A stretch of 47,678 nucleotides of DNA, taken from the NCBI RefSeq assembly GCF_001949125.1, contig NZ_MSTI01000175.1, positions 1 through 47,678 on the forward strand, written 5' to 3'. The first letter of the stretch is position 1; the number at the start of each line of letters is the position of its first letter. Shown piece by piece: positions 7,699 through 16,265 of this stretch. Under the pieces are notes generated by a model that did no database searches, was not told the DNA's origin, and saw nothing but the letters and a program-made list of their open reading frames with translations. The DNA comes from Deinococcus marmoris (GTDB lineage: Bacteria; Deinococcota; Deinococci; Deinococcales; Deinococcaceae). A program made the translations under genes and the position numbers.

Positions 7699-9117
7699 AT
7701 GAACGTCAACGCCATTCACGCCGACTTGAAACAGCATTTCGATCAGGATTTGGAGGACATCCGCCAGTTTCTGCGGCGCCCCAGCATCAGTTACACCGGG
7801 GAGGGCATCGCCGAAACGGCGCAGGCCGTGGCTGACCTGATCGCCGGGCTGGGCGGCGAGGCCGAGGTGGTGCAGACGCCCGGCCATCCCATCGTGTACG
7901 GCGAGTTGTGGCAGGACGCCCCCAAGACTCTGCTGATCTACGGCATGTACGACGTGATGCCCACCGATGAGGACGGCTGGATCGCGGAGCCGTTCGGGGC
8001 CGAGATCCACGACCTGCCGGGACTGGGGCCGAGTGTCATCTGCCGGGGCGCCGTCAACACCAAGGGGCCGCTGGCCGCCTTCTTCACGGCCATGCGCTCC
8101 ATCGTGCGTGTGGAGGGAAAACTGCCCGTCAACCTGCTGTTCGCCATCGAGGGCGAGGAGGAGATGGGCAGCCGTTCCTTTCCTGCTTTTGCCGAACAGT
8201 ATGCGGAGAAGCTCAAGCGCGCCGACGCGGTCCTGTTTCCCTTCTTCGAACAGGACGAGGCCGGGATGCCCAGCCTGGTGCTGGGGACCAAGGGCATGCT
8301 GTACGTCGAGCTGATCTGTACCGGCGGCGACTGGGGCGGCCCCACTGATCGCGGCATTCATGGCAGCTACAACGCCTGGGTGAAAAGCCCAGTGTGGCGG
8401 CTGACACGGGCGCTGGCCAGCTTCGTGGACGACAACGAGAACATCCTGGTGAACGGCTTTTTCGACGACGTGCGCCTACTGTCCCAGCGCGAGGCAGCTC
8501 TGCTTGATGAGCAGATCGACGCGGGCCGGTTCGACGCGGGGGTCTTCCGCGATGCCTACGCCGTGCGGCAGCTCAAGGACACCGATGACCGCCAGGCCTG
8601 GCACCGCCTGTTCTCTCAGCCGCAGCTCAACATCGACGGGTTGTTTGCGGGGTACACCGGGCCGGAAACCAAGACCGTACTGCCGCACCAGGCGACGGCC
8701 AAGGTGGACGTGCGGATGGTGCCGGACATGGACCCCGACAGGGTGCTGGCCGGACTGCGCGCCCACCTGGACCAAGGAGGTTTCACTGACATCGAGATCA
8801 AGGTCTACAACAAGTACCCGTGGTCCAAGCTCAGCCTGGACGAGCCCGCCGTGCAGGCCATGATCCGCACCTACCAGGGTTTGCACGGCGAACTGGAGCT
8901 GTGGCCGATCAACCCCGGCAGCGCGCCGTACTACGTGTTCGAGCGCCTCCTGGGTCTGCCCTACGTCACGGGTGGGCTGGGCCACGGCTCGCGGCAGCAC
9001 TCCAGCAACGAGTACTGCACGGTGGCGGGCATCCTGGACTTCGAGCGTTCGATGGTCACCTTTCTGGATGAATTCACGCGGGGGCCAGCGGCCCCACAAG
9101 GAGCCGATTATGAATAA
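7699..9117 (+). CDS. M20-family metallohydrolase with altered metal site
   Basis: 472 residues, cytoplasmic. The M20 architecture is complete: a catalytic domain (about 1-200 and 370-472) and a dimerisation insert. EGEEEMGS carries E153-E154 and a late H434 is in RQHSSNEY. Two usual metal-site positions differ. The GHxDV motif reads YGMYDVMP (Met83 in place of His), and the bridging Asp of the RGA.D.KG motif is Asn120 (RGAVNTKG). The family cleaves peptides, N-acyl or carbamoyl groups; these changes suggest a distinct subgroup or altered metal use. AAGGAGGAAC precedes the ATG. It overlaps the next gene by 8 bases. Confidence 0.82.
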   Translation: MNVNAIHADLKQHFDQDLEDIRQFLRRPSISYTGEGIAETAQAVADLIAGLGGEAEVVQTPGHPIVYGELWQDAPKTLLIYGMYDVMPTDEDGWIAEPFGAEIHDLPGLGPSVICRGAVNTKGPLAAFFTAMRSIVRVEGKLPVNLLFAIEGEEEMGSRSFPAFAEQYAEKLKRADAVLFPFFEQDEAGMPSLVLGTKGMLYVELICTGGDWGGPTDRGIHGSYNAWVKSPVWRLTRALASFVDDNENILVNGFFDDVRLLSQREAALLDEQIDAGRFDAGVFRDAYAVRQLKDTDDRQAWHRLFSQPQLNIDGLFAGYTGPETKTVLPHQATAKVDVRMVPDMDPDRVLAGLRAHLDQGGFTDIEIKVYNKYPWSKLSLDEPAVQAMIRTYQGLHGELELWPINPGSAPYYVFERLLGLPYVTGGLGHGSRQHSSNEYCTVAGILDFERSMVTFLDEFTRGPAAPQGADYE

Positions 9118-10690
9118 GACAGGCATGAATAGAACAAGCATGAGCAAATGGCTTCTGGCGGGACTTCTGATGGCCGGCGGCGCGTCTGCGAAAACCATCG
9201 TTTTCGGGCTGAGCGGTGAACCCATTAGCCTTGATCCCAGCGTGACTGCCGATGGCAACACTGCCTATGTGACCACCCAGATCTACAACAGCCTGATCAG
9301 CTTCAAGCCCGGCACCGTTGACCTGCAACCGGATCTGGCGCTGCGCTGGACGGTCAGCAACGACAGTCTGACCTGGACCTTTTACCTGCGTCAGAACGTC
9401 AAATTTCATGATGGTACGCCACTGAACGCCGAGGCCGTGCGCTTCAACTTCATGCGCTGGTGGGACCCCAGCAACGAATTCGGTGCAAAAAAGCCGTTCC
9501 TGGGCTGGAAGAACAATCTGGGCGGCTTCAAGGGCGAGGACGGCTCTCTGGTCAAGGACATCAAGGTTCGTAACCAGTACGCCATCGACATCATTCTGGA
9601 CAAGCCGTATCCCGCCCTGGGTTCGATCCTGGCGGATTCCGGGCTGTTCGGCATCGCTTCTCCCACGGCCATCAAGAAGAATCCAGCGCAGTACGGCACA
9701 CCTGCGGGCATCGCTGTGGGCACCGGCCCCTTCATGTTGAAGAAGTGGACCAGCGGCGTCAACGTCGATCTCGTCCGCAACCCCAACTACTTCCGCGCCG
9801 GGCTGCCAAAGTCCGAAGCGCTGCTGTTCCGTTTCGTCAAGGATCCCAGCAGCCGTCTCAACGAGCTGTTGACCGGTGGGGTGGACATCGCCGCCGAACT
9901 GCTGCCCGATCAGCTCAAGGCGATCCAGAGCAACACCAAGCTGAACGCGGTGCTGCGCCCGGCCCTGAACCTGGGCTATCTGGGCCTGAACACCAGCTAC
10001 AAGCCACTTGCCGACGTGCGCGTAAGAACCGCGATCGCCAGCGCCCTGAACAAGAAAGCCATCGTGGAGACCTTCTGGAACGGTCTGGGCATCACTGACG
10101 GCCACCTGTTGCCGCCGCCACTCGCCAAGAACTATGCCAAGAGCGTGACTGACTACAAATTTGACCCGGCAGCCGCCAAGAAGATGCTGGCCGACGCGGG
10201 TTACCCGAATGGCTTCGCGCTGGACCTGTGGTACATGCCGGTGTCCCGTCCGTACTACCCCACGCCCAAGCCCATCGCTGAGGCGATGGCTGCCGACCTG
10301 AGCGCCATCGGCATCAAGGTCAATCTCAAAACCGAGGACTGGGCCAAGTACCTGCAAGACCGCCAGGACGGCAAGTTCCAGGCGTTCATGCTGGGCTTCG
10401 TGTACGTCACCGATCCCGACAGCGCCTACACCTACCTGATCGCGCCCGGGTCCACCACCGACATCACCTGGAACAGCCCGGAAGCCAACACCGCGCTGGA
10501 AAGCGCGCGCAAGCTGTCCAACCCCGCCCAGCGTCTGCCCCTGTACCAGAAGGTAGACGAGATCATGTTCAGGGAAGCCGTGCGGATCCCCATCGTGCAT
10601 TCCCGCTTGCTCGTCGCCAGCGGCGTGGGCGTCAAGGGCTGGATTCCCAGTCCGACAGGGTCTGAGAAGCTCGACACCGTGGAGAAGTAA
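9110..10690 (+). CDS. ABC transporter substrate-binding protein, family 5
   Basis: 526 residues. The ATG at 9110 is preferred because AAGGAG lies 7 bases upstream and a good signal peptide follows (SKWLLAGLLMAGGASA|K); the frame is open further upstream inside the M20 gene. Family-5 features include DGNTAYVTTQIYNSLI, LTWTFYLRQNVKFHDGTPLN and GTGPFMLKKW. It probably binds peptides in the cell envelope. No permease gene is adjacent; it lies between an M20 and an M19 hydrolase gene and presumably shares one of the two permease pairs at 5827-7648 or 14399-16224. Confidence 0.93.
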   Translation: MNKTGMNRTSMSKWLLAGLLMAGGASAKTIVFGLSGEPISLDPSVTADGNTAYVTTQIYNSLISFKPGTVDLQPDLALRWTVSNDSLTWTFYLRQNVKFHDGTPLNAEAVRFNFMRWWDPSNEFGAKKPFLGWKNNLGGFKGEDGSLVKDIKVRNQYAIDIILDKPYPALGSILADSGLFGIASPTAIKKNPAQYGTPAGIAVGTGPFMLKKWTSGVNVDLVRNPNYFRAGLPKSEALLFRFVKDPSSRLNELLTGGVDIAAELLPDQLKAIQSNTKLNAVLRPALNLGYLGLNTSYKPLADVRVRTAIASALNKKAIVETFWNGLGITDGHLLPPPLAKNYAKSVTDYKFDPAAAKKMLADAGYPNGFALDLWYMPVSRPYYPTPKPIAEAMAADLSAIGIKVNLKTEDWAKYLQDRQDGKFQAFMLGFVYVTDPDSAYTYLIAPGSTTDITWNSPEANTALESARKLSNPAQRLPLYQKVDEIMFREAVRIPIVHSRLLVASGVGVKGWIPSPTGSEKLDTVEK

Positions 10691-10739
10691 GTCACCGCGC
10701 AAGCACGTTTCTCTCTCGCTTTCACAGCCAGGAGTCAAC

Positions 10740-11981
10740 ATGACCGATCTCAAGGACGTCCAGACCACACAGGCTCCCATGCAACAGAAGAATTACAGCG
10801 GCTACAAATCCTTTTCCTACCTGGAGGCAGGCAAGGATTATCCGGACTGGCCGCTGTCGCCGGAGCTGAACCGTGTGCCCAGCCGCTCGCCTGAAGTCAC
10901 GCCGGAGCAGGAGGCACGGGTGCGGCGGCTCTTCCAGGAAGAACTGATGATCTCGCTGCACGACCACTGCTTCGTGGCTCCGCAGGATCTCTCGCGGTTT
11001 CTGGAGTTTCGCCGCTGGGGCCGTGATTTCACCGGCTACGAGGGCCTGAGCGTATCGGGCCTGGACGCCGTGTTCGACAACCTGATGAACGGCACGGCCA
11101 TGATCACCTCGCGCGGCGGCTGGAAGTGGGACGACACGATCTTCGATCTGGGGATGCGCCTGTCCGACATTGCCCATCAGGAGATGGTGGTGCATTGCAA
11201 GACCACTGCGGACATCGTCAATGCCAAGAAGAACGGCCAGATCGCCTTCATCGTTTCGCTGGAAGGCGCGGCCATGATCGAGAACGAGCTGGACCGGCTG
11301 GACATCCTGTACGGGCTGGGCGTGCGGTGTATGGGCATCGCCTACAGTGAGGGCAACGCGCTGGGAGCAGGACTCAAGGAGCCGCGCGACGGCGGCCTGA
11401 CCATGTTCGGGCGGCAGGCGGTGCGGCGCATGAACCAACTGGGCATCGCCATCGACGTCAGCCACAGCGGTGATCAGACTGCGCTGGACACCATCGAGGT
11501 CAGCGAGAAGCCCATTTTCATCACGCACGCGGGCGCGCGCGCCCTGTGGAACTCTAATCGCCTCAAGCCTGACGACGTGATCAAAGCCTGCGCCGACAAG
11601 GGCGGCGTCATCGGCATTGAGGCCGCACCACACACCACCCTGACCGAGAAGCACCCGCGCCACAGCCTCGAATCGTTCATGGAGCACTTTGAGTACTGCG
11701 TGGACCTGGTCGGCATCGACCACGTCGCCTTCGGGCCGGACGTGCTGTTTGGCGACCACGTGGGCCTGCACCACGCACTGTCGGAGGCGCTGTCCATCGG
11801 CGCTTCTCGCGGCCACCTTCAGTACGAGGAAGTCGAGTACGTGGACGGCATCGAAAGTCCCGCCGAGGCGTTTCCCAACATCGTCCGCTGGCTGGTCAAG
11901 CACGATTACAGCGACGGCGACATCGCCAAGGCGGTGGGCGGCAACGTGATGCGGGTGCTGAAAGAGGCGTGGTTCCGGTGA
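10740..11981 (+). CDS. M19-family (membrane-dipeptidase-like) metallohydrolase
   Basis: 413 residues, with no signal peptide or membrane segment despite the family name. Metal-site motifs of the renal-dipeptidase fold are visible: H74-D-H76 near the N-terminus (the family usually has HxD, so the second ligand is His instead of Asp), Glu in VSLEGAAM, His in IDVSHSGD, His in FITHAGARAL, and Asp in GIDHVAFGPD. It ends GGNVMRVLKEAW. Members cleave dipeptides, including those with D-residues. CAGGAGT lies 5 bases before the ATG. The next gene starts by GTGA overlap, so translation is coupled. Confidence 0.88.
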   Translation: MTDLKDVQTTQAPMQQKNYSGYKSFSYLEAGKDYPDWPLSPELNRVPSRSPEVTPEQEARVRRLFQEELMISLHDHCFVAPQDLSRFLEFRRWGRDFTGYEGLSVSGLDAVFDNLMNGTAMITSRGGWKWDDTIFDLGMRLSDIAHQEMVVHCKTTADIVNAKKNGQIAFIVSLEGAAMIENELDRLDILYGLGVRCMGIAYSEGNALGAGLKEPRDGGLTMFGRQAVRRMNQLGIAIDVSHSGDQTALDTIEVSEKPIFITHAGARALWNSNRLKPDDVIKACADKGGVIGIEAAPHTTLTEKHPRHSLESFMEHFEYCVDLVGIDHVAFGPDVLFGDHVGLHHALSEALSIGASRGHLQYEEVEYVDGIESPAEAFPNIVRWLVKHDYSDGDIAKAVGGNVMRVLKEAWFR

Positions 11982-12835
11982 GCAGCAGCATCGAGGTCAA
12001 TGGCGTCAACCTCGTTTATGACGATTCCGGAGTCAGCGAAAACCAGAAGGCCACCATCGTCACCCTGCACGGCGGGCCAGGCATGAGCAGCCGCGCCGGG
12101 GACTGGGCCGCCTTTCAGCCCCTGACCGACGAGTTCCGCCTGATTTCCTACGATCAGCGCGGCAACGGCCAGTCGGAGGGGGGTGAGCCGTACTCGCACG
12201 CGCAGTTCGTGGCCGATCTGGAGGCGCTGCGCGAGACGCTGGGGCTGGGCAAGATCGTGGTGCTGGGCGGCAGTTATGGGGGATTTCTGGCCCTGGAATA
12301 CGCGCTGGCGCGTCCCCAGAACCTCCAGGCCGTGATCCTGCGCGATACGGCAGCCAGCAACCGCTTCCAGGACACCAGCAAGAAGCGGGCGATGGACAGC
12401 GAATTTCCGATGGACGAGGCTTCTCTGGACCGCATGTTTTCCGGCCAGATGCGCGACGACGACGACTTCCGTATCAGCTTCGCTCAGATTCAGCCGCTGT
12501 ATACCGTGGAACGTGATCCTGCGGCGGAGGCCGAGCGCCTGTCGAAAATCCCCTTTCGCTACCAGACGCACAACTGGGCCTTCTCGCGCAACCAGCCGAA
12601 CTACGACGTGGTAGACCGACTCAAAGAAATCCAGGTGCCGGTGCTGGTCACGGTGGGCCGTCATGACTGGATTACCCCGCTGGAGGCCAGTGAAGAACTG
12701 GCCGCGCATCTGCCGAACAGTGAACTGGTGGTCTTTGACCACAGCGGGCATTCACCGCAGTTGGAAGAGCAGCCCCTTTACCTTAAGACCGTGCGCGAGT
12801 TCCTGACCCGTCACCTGTCATCGGTGGGCGCATGA
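11978..12835 (+). CDS. S33-family peptidase, proline-iminopeptidase-like
   Basis: 285 residues read from the GTG that overlaps the M19 stop (GTGA); an in-frame GTG 9 bases earlier is possible. The alpha/beta-hydrolase signature of proline iminopeptidases is intact: HGGPG oxyanion motif, DQRGNGQS, nucleophile Ser99 in GGSYGG, Asp230 in GRHDWITP and His258 in HSGHSP. It likely removes N-terminal residues (often Pro) from imported short peptides in the cytoplasm, or acts on related amides. This is the one hydrolase of the cluster whose catalytic residues all look standard. It overlaps the following M24 gene by ATGA. Confidence 0.88.
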   Translation: MSSSIEVNGVNLVYDDSGVSENQKATIVTLHGGPGMSSRAGDWAAFQPLTDEFRLISYDQRGNGQSEGGEPYSHAQFVADLEALRETLGLGKIVVLGGSYGGFLALEYALARPQNLQAVILRDTAASNRFQDTSKKRAMDSEFPMDEASLDRMFSGQMRDDDDFRISFAQIQPLYTVERDPAAEAERLSKIPFRYQTHNWAFSRNQPNYDVVDRLKEIQVPVLVTVGRHDWITPLEASEELAAHLPNSELVVFDHSGHSPQLEEQPLYLKTVREFLTRHLSSVGA

Positions 12836-14043
12836 CCGCCCAGCCCCGTCAAACTGCTCAGCCGATCAGCCGCGAAGAGCGCGCCACGCGGGCGAAGACG
12901 GCCTTTGGTCATCTGGAATCGCCGCAAGACGCCCTGGTGCTGTTCGACGATCAGTTCATCTTTTACTACTGCGGCTTCGCGTTTTTCCCCATCGAGCGGC
13001 CGGTGGCCCTGGTCATCACGCGGGAGGGTGAGCGCATCCTGTTCGTTCCCCGCCTGGAACGCGAACACGCCCAGCAGGTCAGCGAGGCCGAGCGCGTGGC
13101 CGACTACCCGGAATTTCCCGGCCAGCGTCATCCGCTGCGGCAACTGGCGGATCTGCTGACCGAACTGGGCCTGGAGAAAGCCTCTATCGGCGTGGACCAT
13201 GACGGCTATCCGCCCGTGATGGGCTATGACGGCCCGGCGCTCAGCGAGGCGCTGCCAGGGGCCACCGTCAGTCGGGTGTCGCGCGCCCTGGACCATCAGA
13301 TGGCGCTCAAATCGCCCGCCGAGGTGGAGTTGATCCGGGAAAGCGCCCGCTGGGGCGCGTACGCCCACCATCTGCTCCAGGACTACACCCGCGTCGGCGA
13401 GAACGAGACCGAGGTCGAAGCCCGCGCCACCAAAGAGGCCACCGCTGCCATGATCGCCGCGCTGGGCGACACTTACCGGGGCCAGAACCGCTGGATGAGC
13501 GGCGCGGTGGCGCTGTACCGGGGGCAAATCGGCGTCCACAGTGCCCTGCCGCATGCCATGACCACCGGGGCCACCTTTCAGCACGGCGACACGCTGGTCA
13601 CCGGGGCCGGGGCCGCCGTCTGGGGCTACATCAGCGAGTTGGAACGCACCATGTTCGTCGGCGAGGCCAGCGGGGAGCAGCAGCGCTTCTTTCAGCACAT
13701 GCTCAACTTGCAGGACATCGCTTTTGAGGCGTTCAAACCAGGATTGACCTGTGCCCACGTCGACGAGGCGGTGCGGGCGTACTACGAGCGTGAGCAGCTC
13801 TGGGACCACTGGCGCCACCATGTAGGCCATAGCCTGGGCCAGCGCATCCACGAAAGTCCATTTCTGGACATCGGCGACAGTCGCCCCCTGGAGCCGGGCA
13901 TGGTGCTGAGCGTCGAGCCGGGGCTGTACGTGCCAGGGCTGGGGGGCTTCCGGCACTCCGATACCATTCTGATCACGGCGTCGGGCATGGAGTTGCTGAC
14001 CGATTACCCGCGCGATCTGGACAGTCTCACTTTGCCGGGTTGA
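12832..14043 (+). CDS. M24-family (aminopeptidase P / creatinase fold) protein lacking most metal ligands
   Basis: 403 residues: a creatinase-type N-terminal domain (about 20-155) and a pita-bread M24 domain (about 165-400). Compared with aminopeptidase P, the two metal Asp positions are Gly258 and Glu269 (VTGAGAAVWGYISELERT) and the last metal Glu is Ser376 (GGFRHSDTILI). His333 (VGHSLG) and Glu362 (VEPGLY) remain. From memory, ALERT-type sequence in place of DxTRT is characteristic of creatinase, the metal-free branch of this fold, so a C-N hydrolase of non-peptide type is possible. Translation is coupled to the S33 gene by a 4-base overlap. Confidence 0.82.
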   Translation: MTAQPRQTAQPISREERATRAKTAFGHLESPQDALVLFDDQFIFYYCGFAFFPIERPVALVITREGERILFVPRLEREHAQQVSEAERVADYPEFPGQRHPLRQLADLLTELGLEKASIGVDHDGYPPVMGYDGPALSEALPGATVSRVSRALDHQMALKSPAEVELIRESARWGAYAHHLLQDYTRVGENETEVEARATKEATAAMIAALGDTYRGQNRWMSGAVALYRGQIGVHSALPHAMTTGATFQHGDTLVTGAGAAVWGYISELERTMFVGEASGEQQRFFQHMLNLQDIAFEAFKPGLTCAHVDEAVRAYYEREQLWDHWRHHVGHSLGQRIHESPFLDIGDSRPLEPGMVLSVEPGLYVPGLGGFRHSDTILITASGMELLTDYPRDLDSLTLPG

Positions 14044-14117
14044 CCTTGCCTGCCTGAGTGCGGACTGTCGTGCCGTTAAAGCGCCATAGTGGAAGCCGCA
14101 AACACAAAGGAGGACGT

Positions 14118-14402
14118 ATGGAACGGCTCACCATGAGCGAGAACGTCAACGTTGGAGAGTTCACGGCCCTGCCCGCCCGCGTCGGCATGTTGAGCTTCGC
14201 TGCGGGCACCGTCCTGCCACCGGGCAGCCATGAGCAGGACGAGATCTCGTTCATTCACAGCGGCGTGCTGCGCGCCGTCAGCGGCGGTCAGAGCTATACC
14301 CTGCGCGGCGGCGACGTGACCCTGATCCCAGCAGGGGAGGTTCACGAGGCCGAGGTGCTGGAGGACGTGACCCTCAGCTACGTGCTGCTGGAAAAACTTT
14401 GA
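14118..14402 (+). CDS. Small cupin-domain protein
   Basis: 94 residues forming a single cupin barrel: GSHEQDEISFIHSG (metal-type His and Glu), then GGDVTLIPAGEVHEAE with the second-motif His. AAAGGAGG lies 5 bases upstream of the ATG. Lone cupins of this size act as isomerases, dioxygenase-like enzymes or small-ligand sensors; which applies cannot be told here. It overlaps the start of the second permease pair, so it is transcribed and probably translated with transport genes; a ligand-sensing or sugar/amide-tuning role is speculation. Confidence 0.8.
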   Translation: MERLTMSENVNVGEFTALPARVGMLSFAAGTVLPPGSHEQDEISFIHSGVLRAVSGGQSYTLRGGDVTLIPAGEVHEAEVLEDVTLSYVLLEKL

Positions 14403-15352
14403 CCGGAGGCTGGCTGGTCCGGCGCGTGCTGCTGGCCCTGCTGGCCGCCTTCGGTGTGGGGGTGCTGGTCTTTACCCTGCTGCGGCTGATCCCCGGCGAC
14501 GTGGTCACGCAATTGATCGGCCTGGAGGGCAACGTCAGCGCTGCGCAGCAGGCCGAGATGCGCCGCCTGTTCGGTCTGGATCAACCGATCTGGATGCAGT
14601 TCCTGAGCTGGTTCGGGGCGCTGCTGCGCGGCGATTTTGGCGTCAGTCTCCGCACAGACCGGCCCGTCTTCGCCGATCTGCTGCTGCGCTTCCCGGTCAC
14701 GCTCCAGCTCTCAGCGATGGCCCTGCTGTTCGCCCTGCTGGTGGGCCTGCCGCTGGGCATCCTGGCCGCGCTCAAGCGGGGCAAGGCTGCCGACCTGATT
14801 TCCAGCTCCTTTGTCCTTGTCGGCCTGGCCGCGCCGGAGTTCTGGCTGGCGATCCTGCTGATCTTGCTGTTCAGCCTCAACCTGGGCTGGTTCCCGCCCA
14901 ACGGCTACGTCTCACCGGGCGAGTCGCTGATCGGCAACCTGAGGAGCCTGTTTCTCCCCGCGCTGGCCCTGAGCTTCGGGCTGGCCGCCGCCACCACCCG
15001 GATCGTGCGGGCCAGCCTGCTGGACGTGCTGTCGCAGGATTACATCCGTACTGCCCACGCCAAGGGACTCAGTGGCGGCTCTGTGGTGATCCGCCACGCC
15101 CTACGCAACGCCCTGATTCCGGTGATCACGGTGATCGGCCTCCAGGTGGGCAACCTGCTGGGCGGGGCGGTGATCATCGAGCAATTGTTCGGCCTGCCTG
15201 GGATCGGGCGTTTCGCGCTGGAGGGCATCAACCTGCGCGATTACCCGGTGGTGCAGGGCGCGGTGCTATGGATCGCGGTGAGTTACGTGCTGGTCAATGT
15301 GGTGGTGGACGTGCTGTACGGCGTGATCGATAGCCGGGTGCGCTACTCGTGA
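14399..15352 (+). CDS. DppB-type ABC permease (second set)
   Basis: 317 residues with six membrane helices. The start is taken as the TTG overlapping the cupin stop (TTGA), because the family N-terminal pattern WLVRRVLLALLAAFGVGVLVFTLLRLIPGDVV begins there; no better ATG exists. Also present: RRLFGLDQPIWMQFLSW and the ATPase-contact loop RTAHAKGLSGGS...HALRNALIP. It ends LYGVIDSRVRYS. It pairs with the DppC-type gene that overlaps its stop. As with the first set, no ATPase gene is nearby. Confidence 0.94.
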   Translation: MTGGWLVRRVLLALLAAFGVGVLVFTLLRLIPGDVVTQLIGLEGNVSAAQQAEMRRLFGLDQPIWMQFLSWFGALLRGDFGVSLRTDRPVFADLLLRFPVTLQLSAMALLFALLVGLPLGILAALKRGKAADLISSSFVLVGLAAPEFWLAILLILLFSLNLGWFPPNGYVSPGESLIGNLRSLFLPALALSFGLAAATTRIVRASLLDVLSQDYIRTAHAKGLSGGSVVIRHALRNALIPVITVIGLQVGNLLGGAVIIEQLFGLPGIGRFALEGINLRDYPVVQGAVLWIAVSYVLVNVVVDVLYGVIDSRVRYS

Positions 15353-16224
15353 GCGCCGTTTCTCAGCCCGAGTTTGCCGTTCCGCGTTCGCCCGCCCGCC
15401 GCGCCGCGCAGCTCTTTTTCCGCACGCCCAGCGGCGTGGTGGGGCTGGCGCTGGTTTTGCTGGTGGTGATCTGCGCCGTCTTCGCCGCCCAGATTTCCCC
15501 GTATGACCCGGTCAAATACCTGCCCGCCGACCGGATGCAGGGGCCATCGGTGCGCCACTGGCTCGGCACGGATCTGTATGGACGCGATCTGCTGTCGCGG
15601 GTGATCTACGGCAGCCGCATCAGCCTGTCGGTCAGCATCCTCAGCGTGTCCTTCGCGCTGATCGTCGGCGGGCTGCTGGGCGCGCTGGCGGGCTTTTACC
15701 TGAAATGGGTGGACACCCTGATCATGCGCCTGACCGACGTGCTGCTGGCCTTTCCAGCGATTTTGCTGGCCATCGCCCTGCTGGCCTTTTTAGGCGGCGG
15801 TTTCTGGAACCTGACGCTGGCCATTGCGGTGGCCTTCACCGCGCCGTTTGCACGGGTGGTGAGGGCCGCAGTTCTGCGCAGCCGCGAGGCCATGTTCGTG
15901 GAGGCCAGTACCGCGCTGGGCGCGTCGGACGCCCGGTTGCTGTGGCGGCATGTGCTGCCCAACTCGCTGGGGCCGATCATGGTGGAGGTCACGCTGCGGC
16001 TGGCCTACGCCATTCTCGGCGAGGCCGCCCTGAGTTTCCTGGGCCTGGGAACGCAGCCGCCCGCCCCGGCCTGGGGCCAGATGATCGCCGATGGACGGCC
16101 TTTCCTGGAACTCAACGCCTGGATCTCGGTGGCCCCGGGACTGGCAATCATGGTCACGGTGCTGGGCTTCAATCTGCTGGGTGACGCCCTGCGCGACGCC
16201 CTCGATCCCCGGCTGGGCCGCTAG
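15349..16224 (+). CDS. DppC-type ABC permease (second set)
   Basis: 291 residues, GTG start in a GTGA overlap with the DppB-type gene. Family features: basic cytoplasmic tail, HWLGTDLYGRDLLSRVIYG, MRLTDVLLAFPAILLAI and the ATPase-contact loop EASTALGASDARLLWRHVLP. It ends LLGDALRDALDPRLGR. It forms the inner-membrane channel with the preceding protein, and its likely binding protein is encoded 41 bases downstream. Confidence 0.94.
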   Translation: MSAVSQPEFAVPRSPARRAAQLFFRTPSGVVGLALVLLVVICAVFAAQISPYDPVKYLPADRMQGPSVRHWLGTDLYGRDLLSRVIYGSRISLSVSILSVSFALIVGGLLGALAGFYLKWVDTLIMRLTDVLLAFPAILLAIALLAFLGGGFWNLTLAIAVAFTAPFARVVRAAVLRSREAMFVEASTALGASDARLLWRHVLPNSLGPIMVEVTLRLAYAILGEAALSFLGLGTQPPAPAWGQMIADGRPFLELNAWISVAPGLAIMVTVLGFNLLGDALRDALDPRLGR

Positions 16225-16265
16225 ACTCTCTTCACAGCCACTGCACGTCCCCTACAGGAGGACCC

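Noticed and set aside
9074..10780. Long leftward open frame opposite a binding-protein gene
   Set aside because: It is antisense to a clear family-5 binding protein and its translation is His/Gln/Val-biased with no motif. The same holds for the frames opposite the mannosidase (20761-22197), the nuclease (36133-37863) and the HtrA-like gene (39375-40763).
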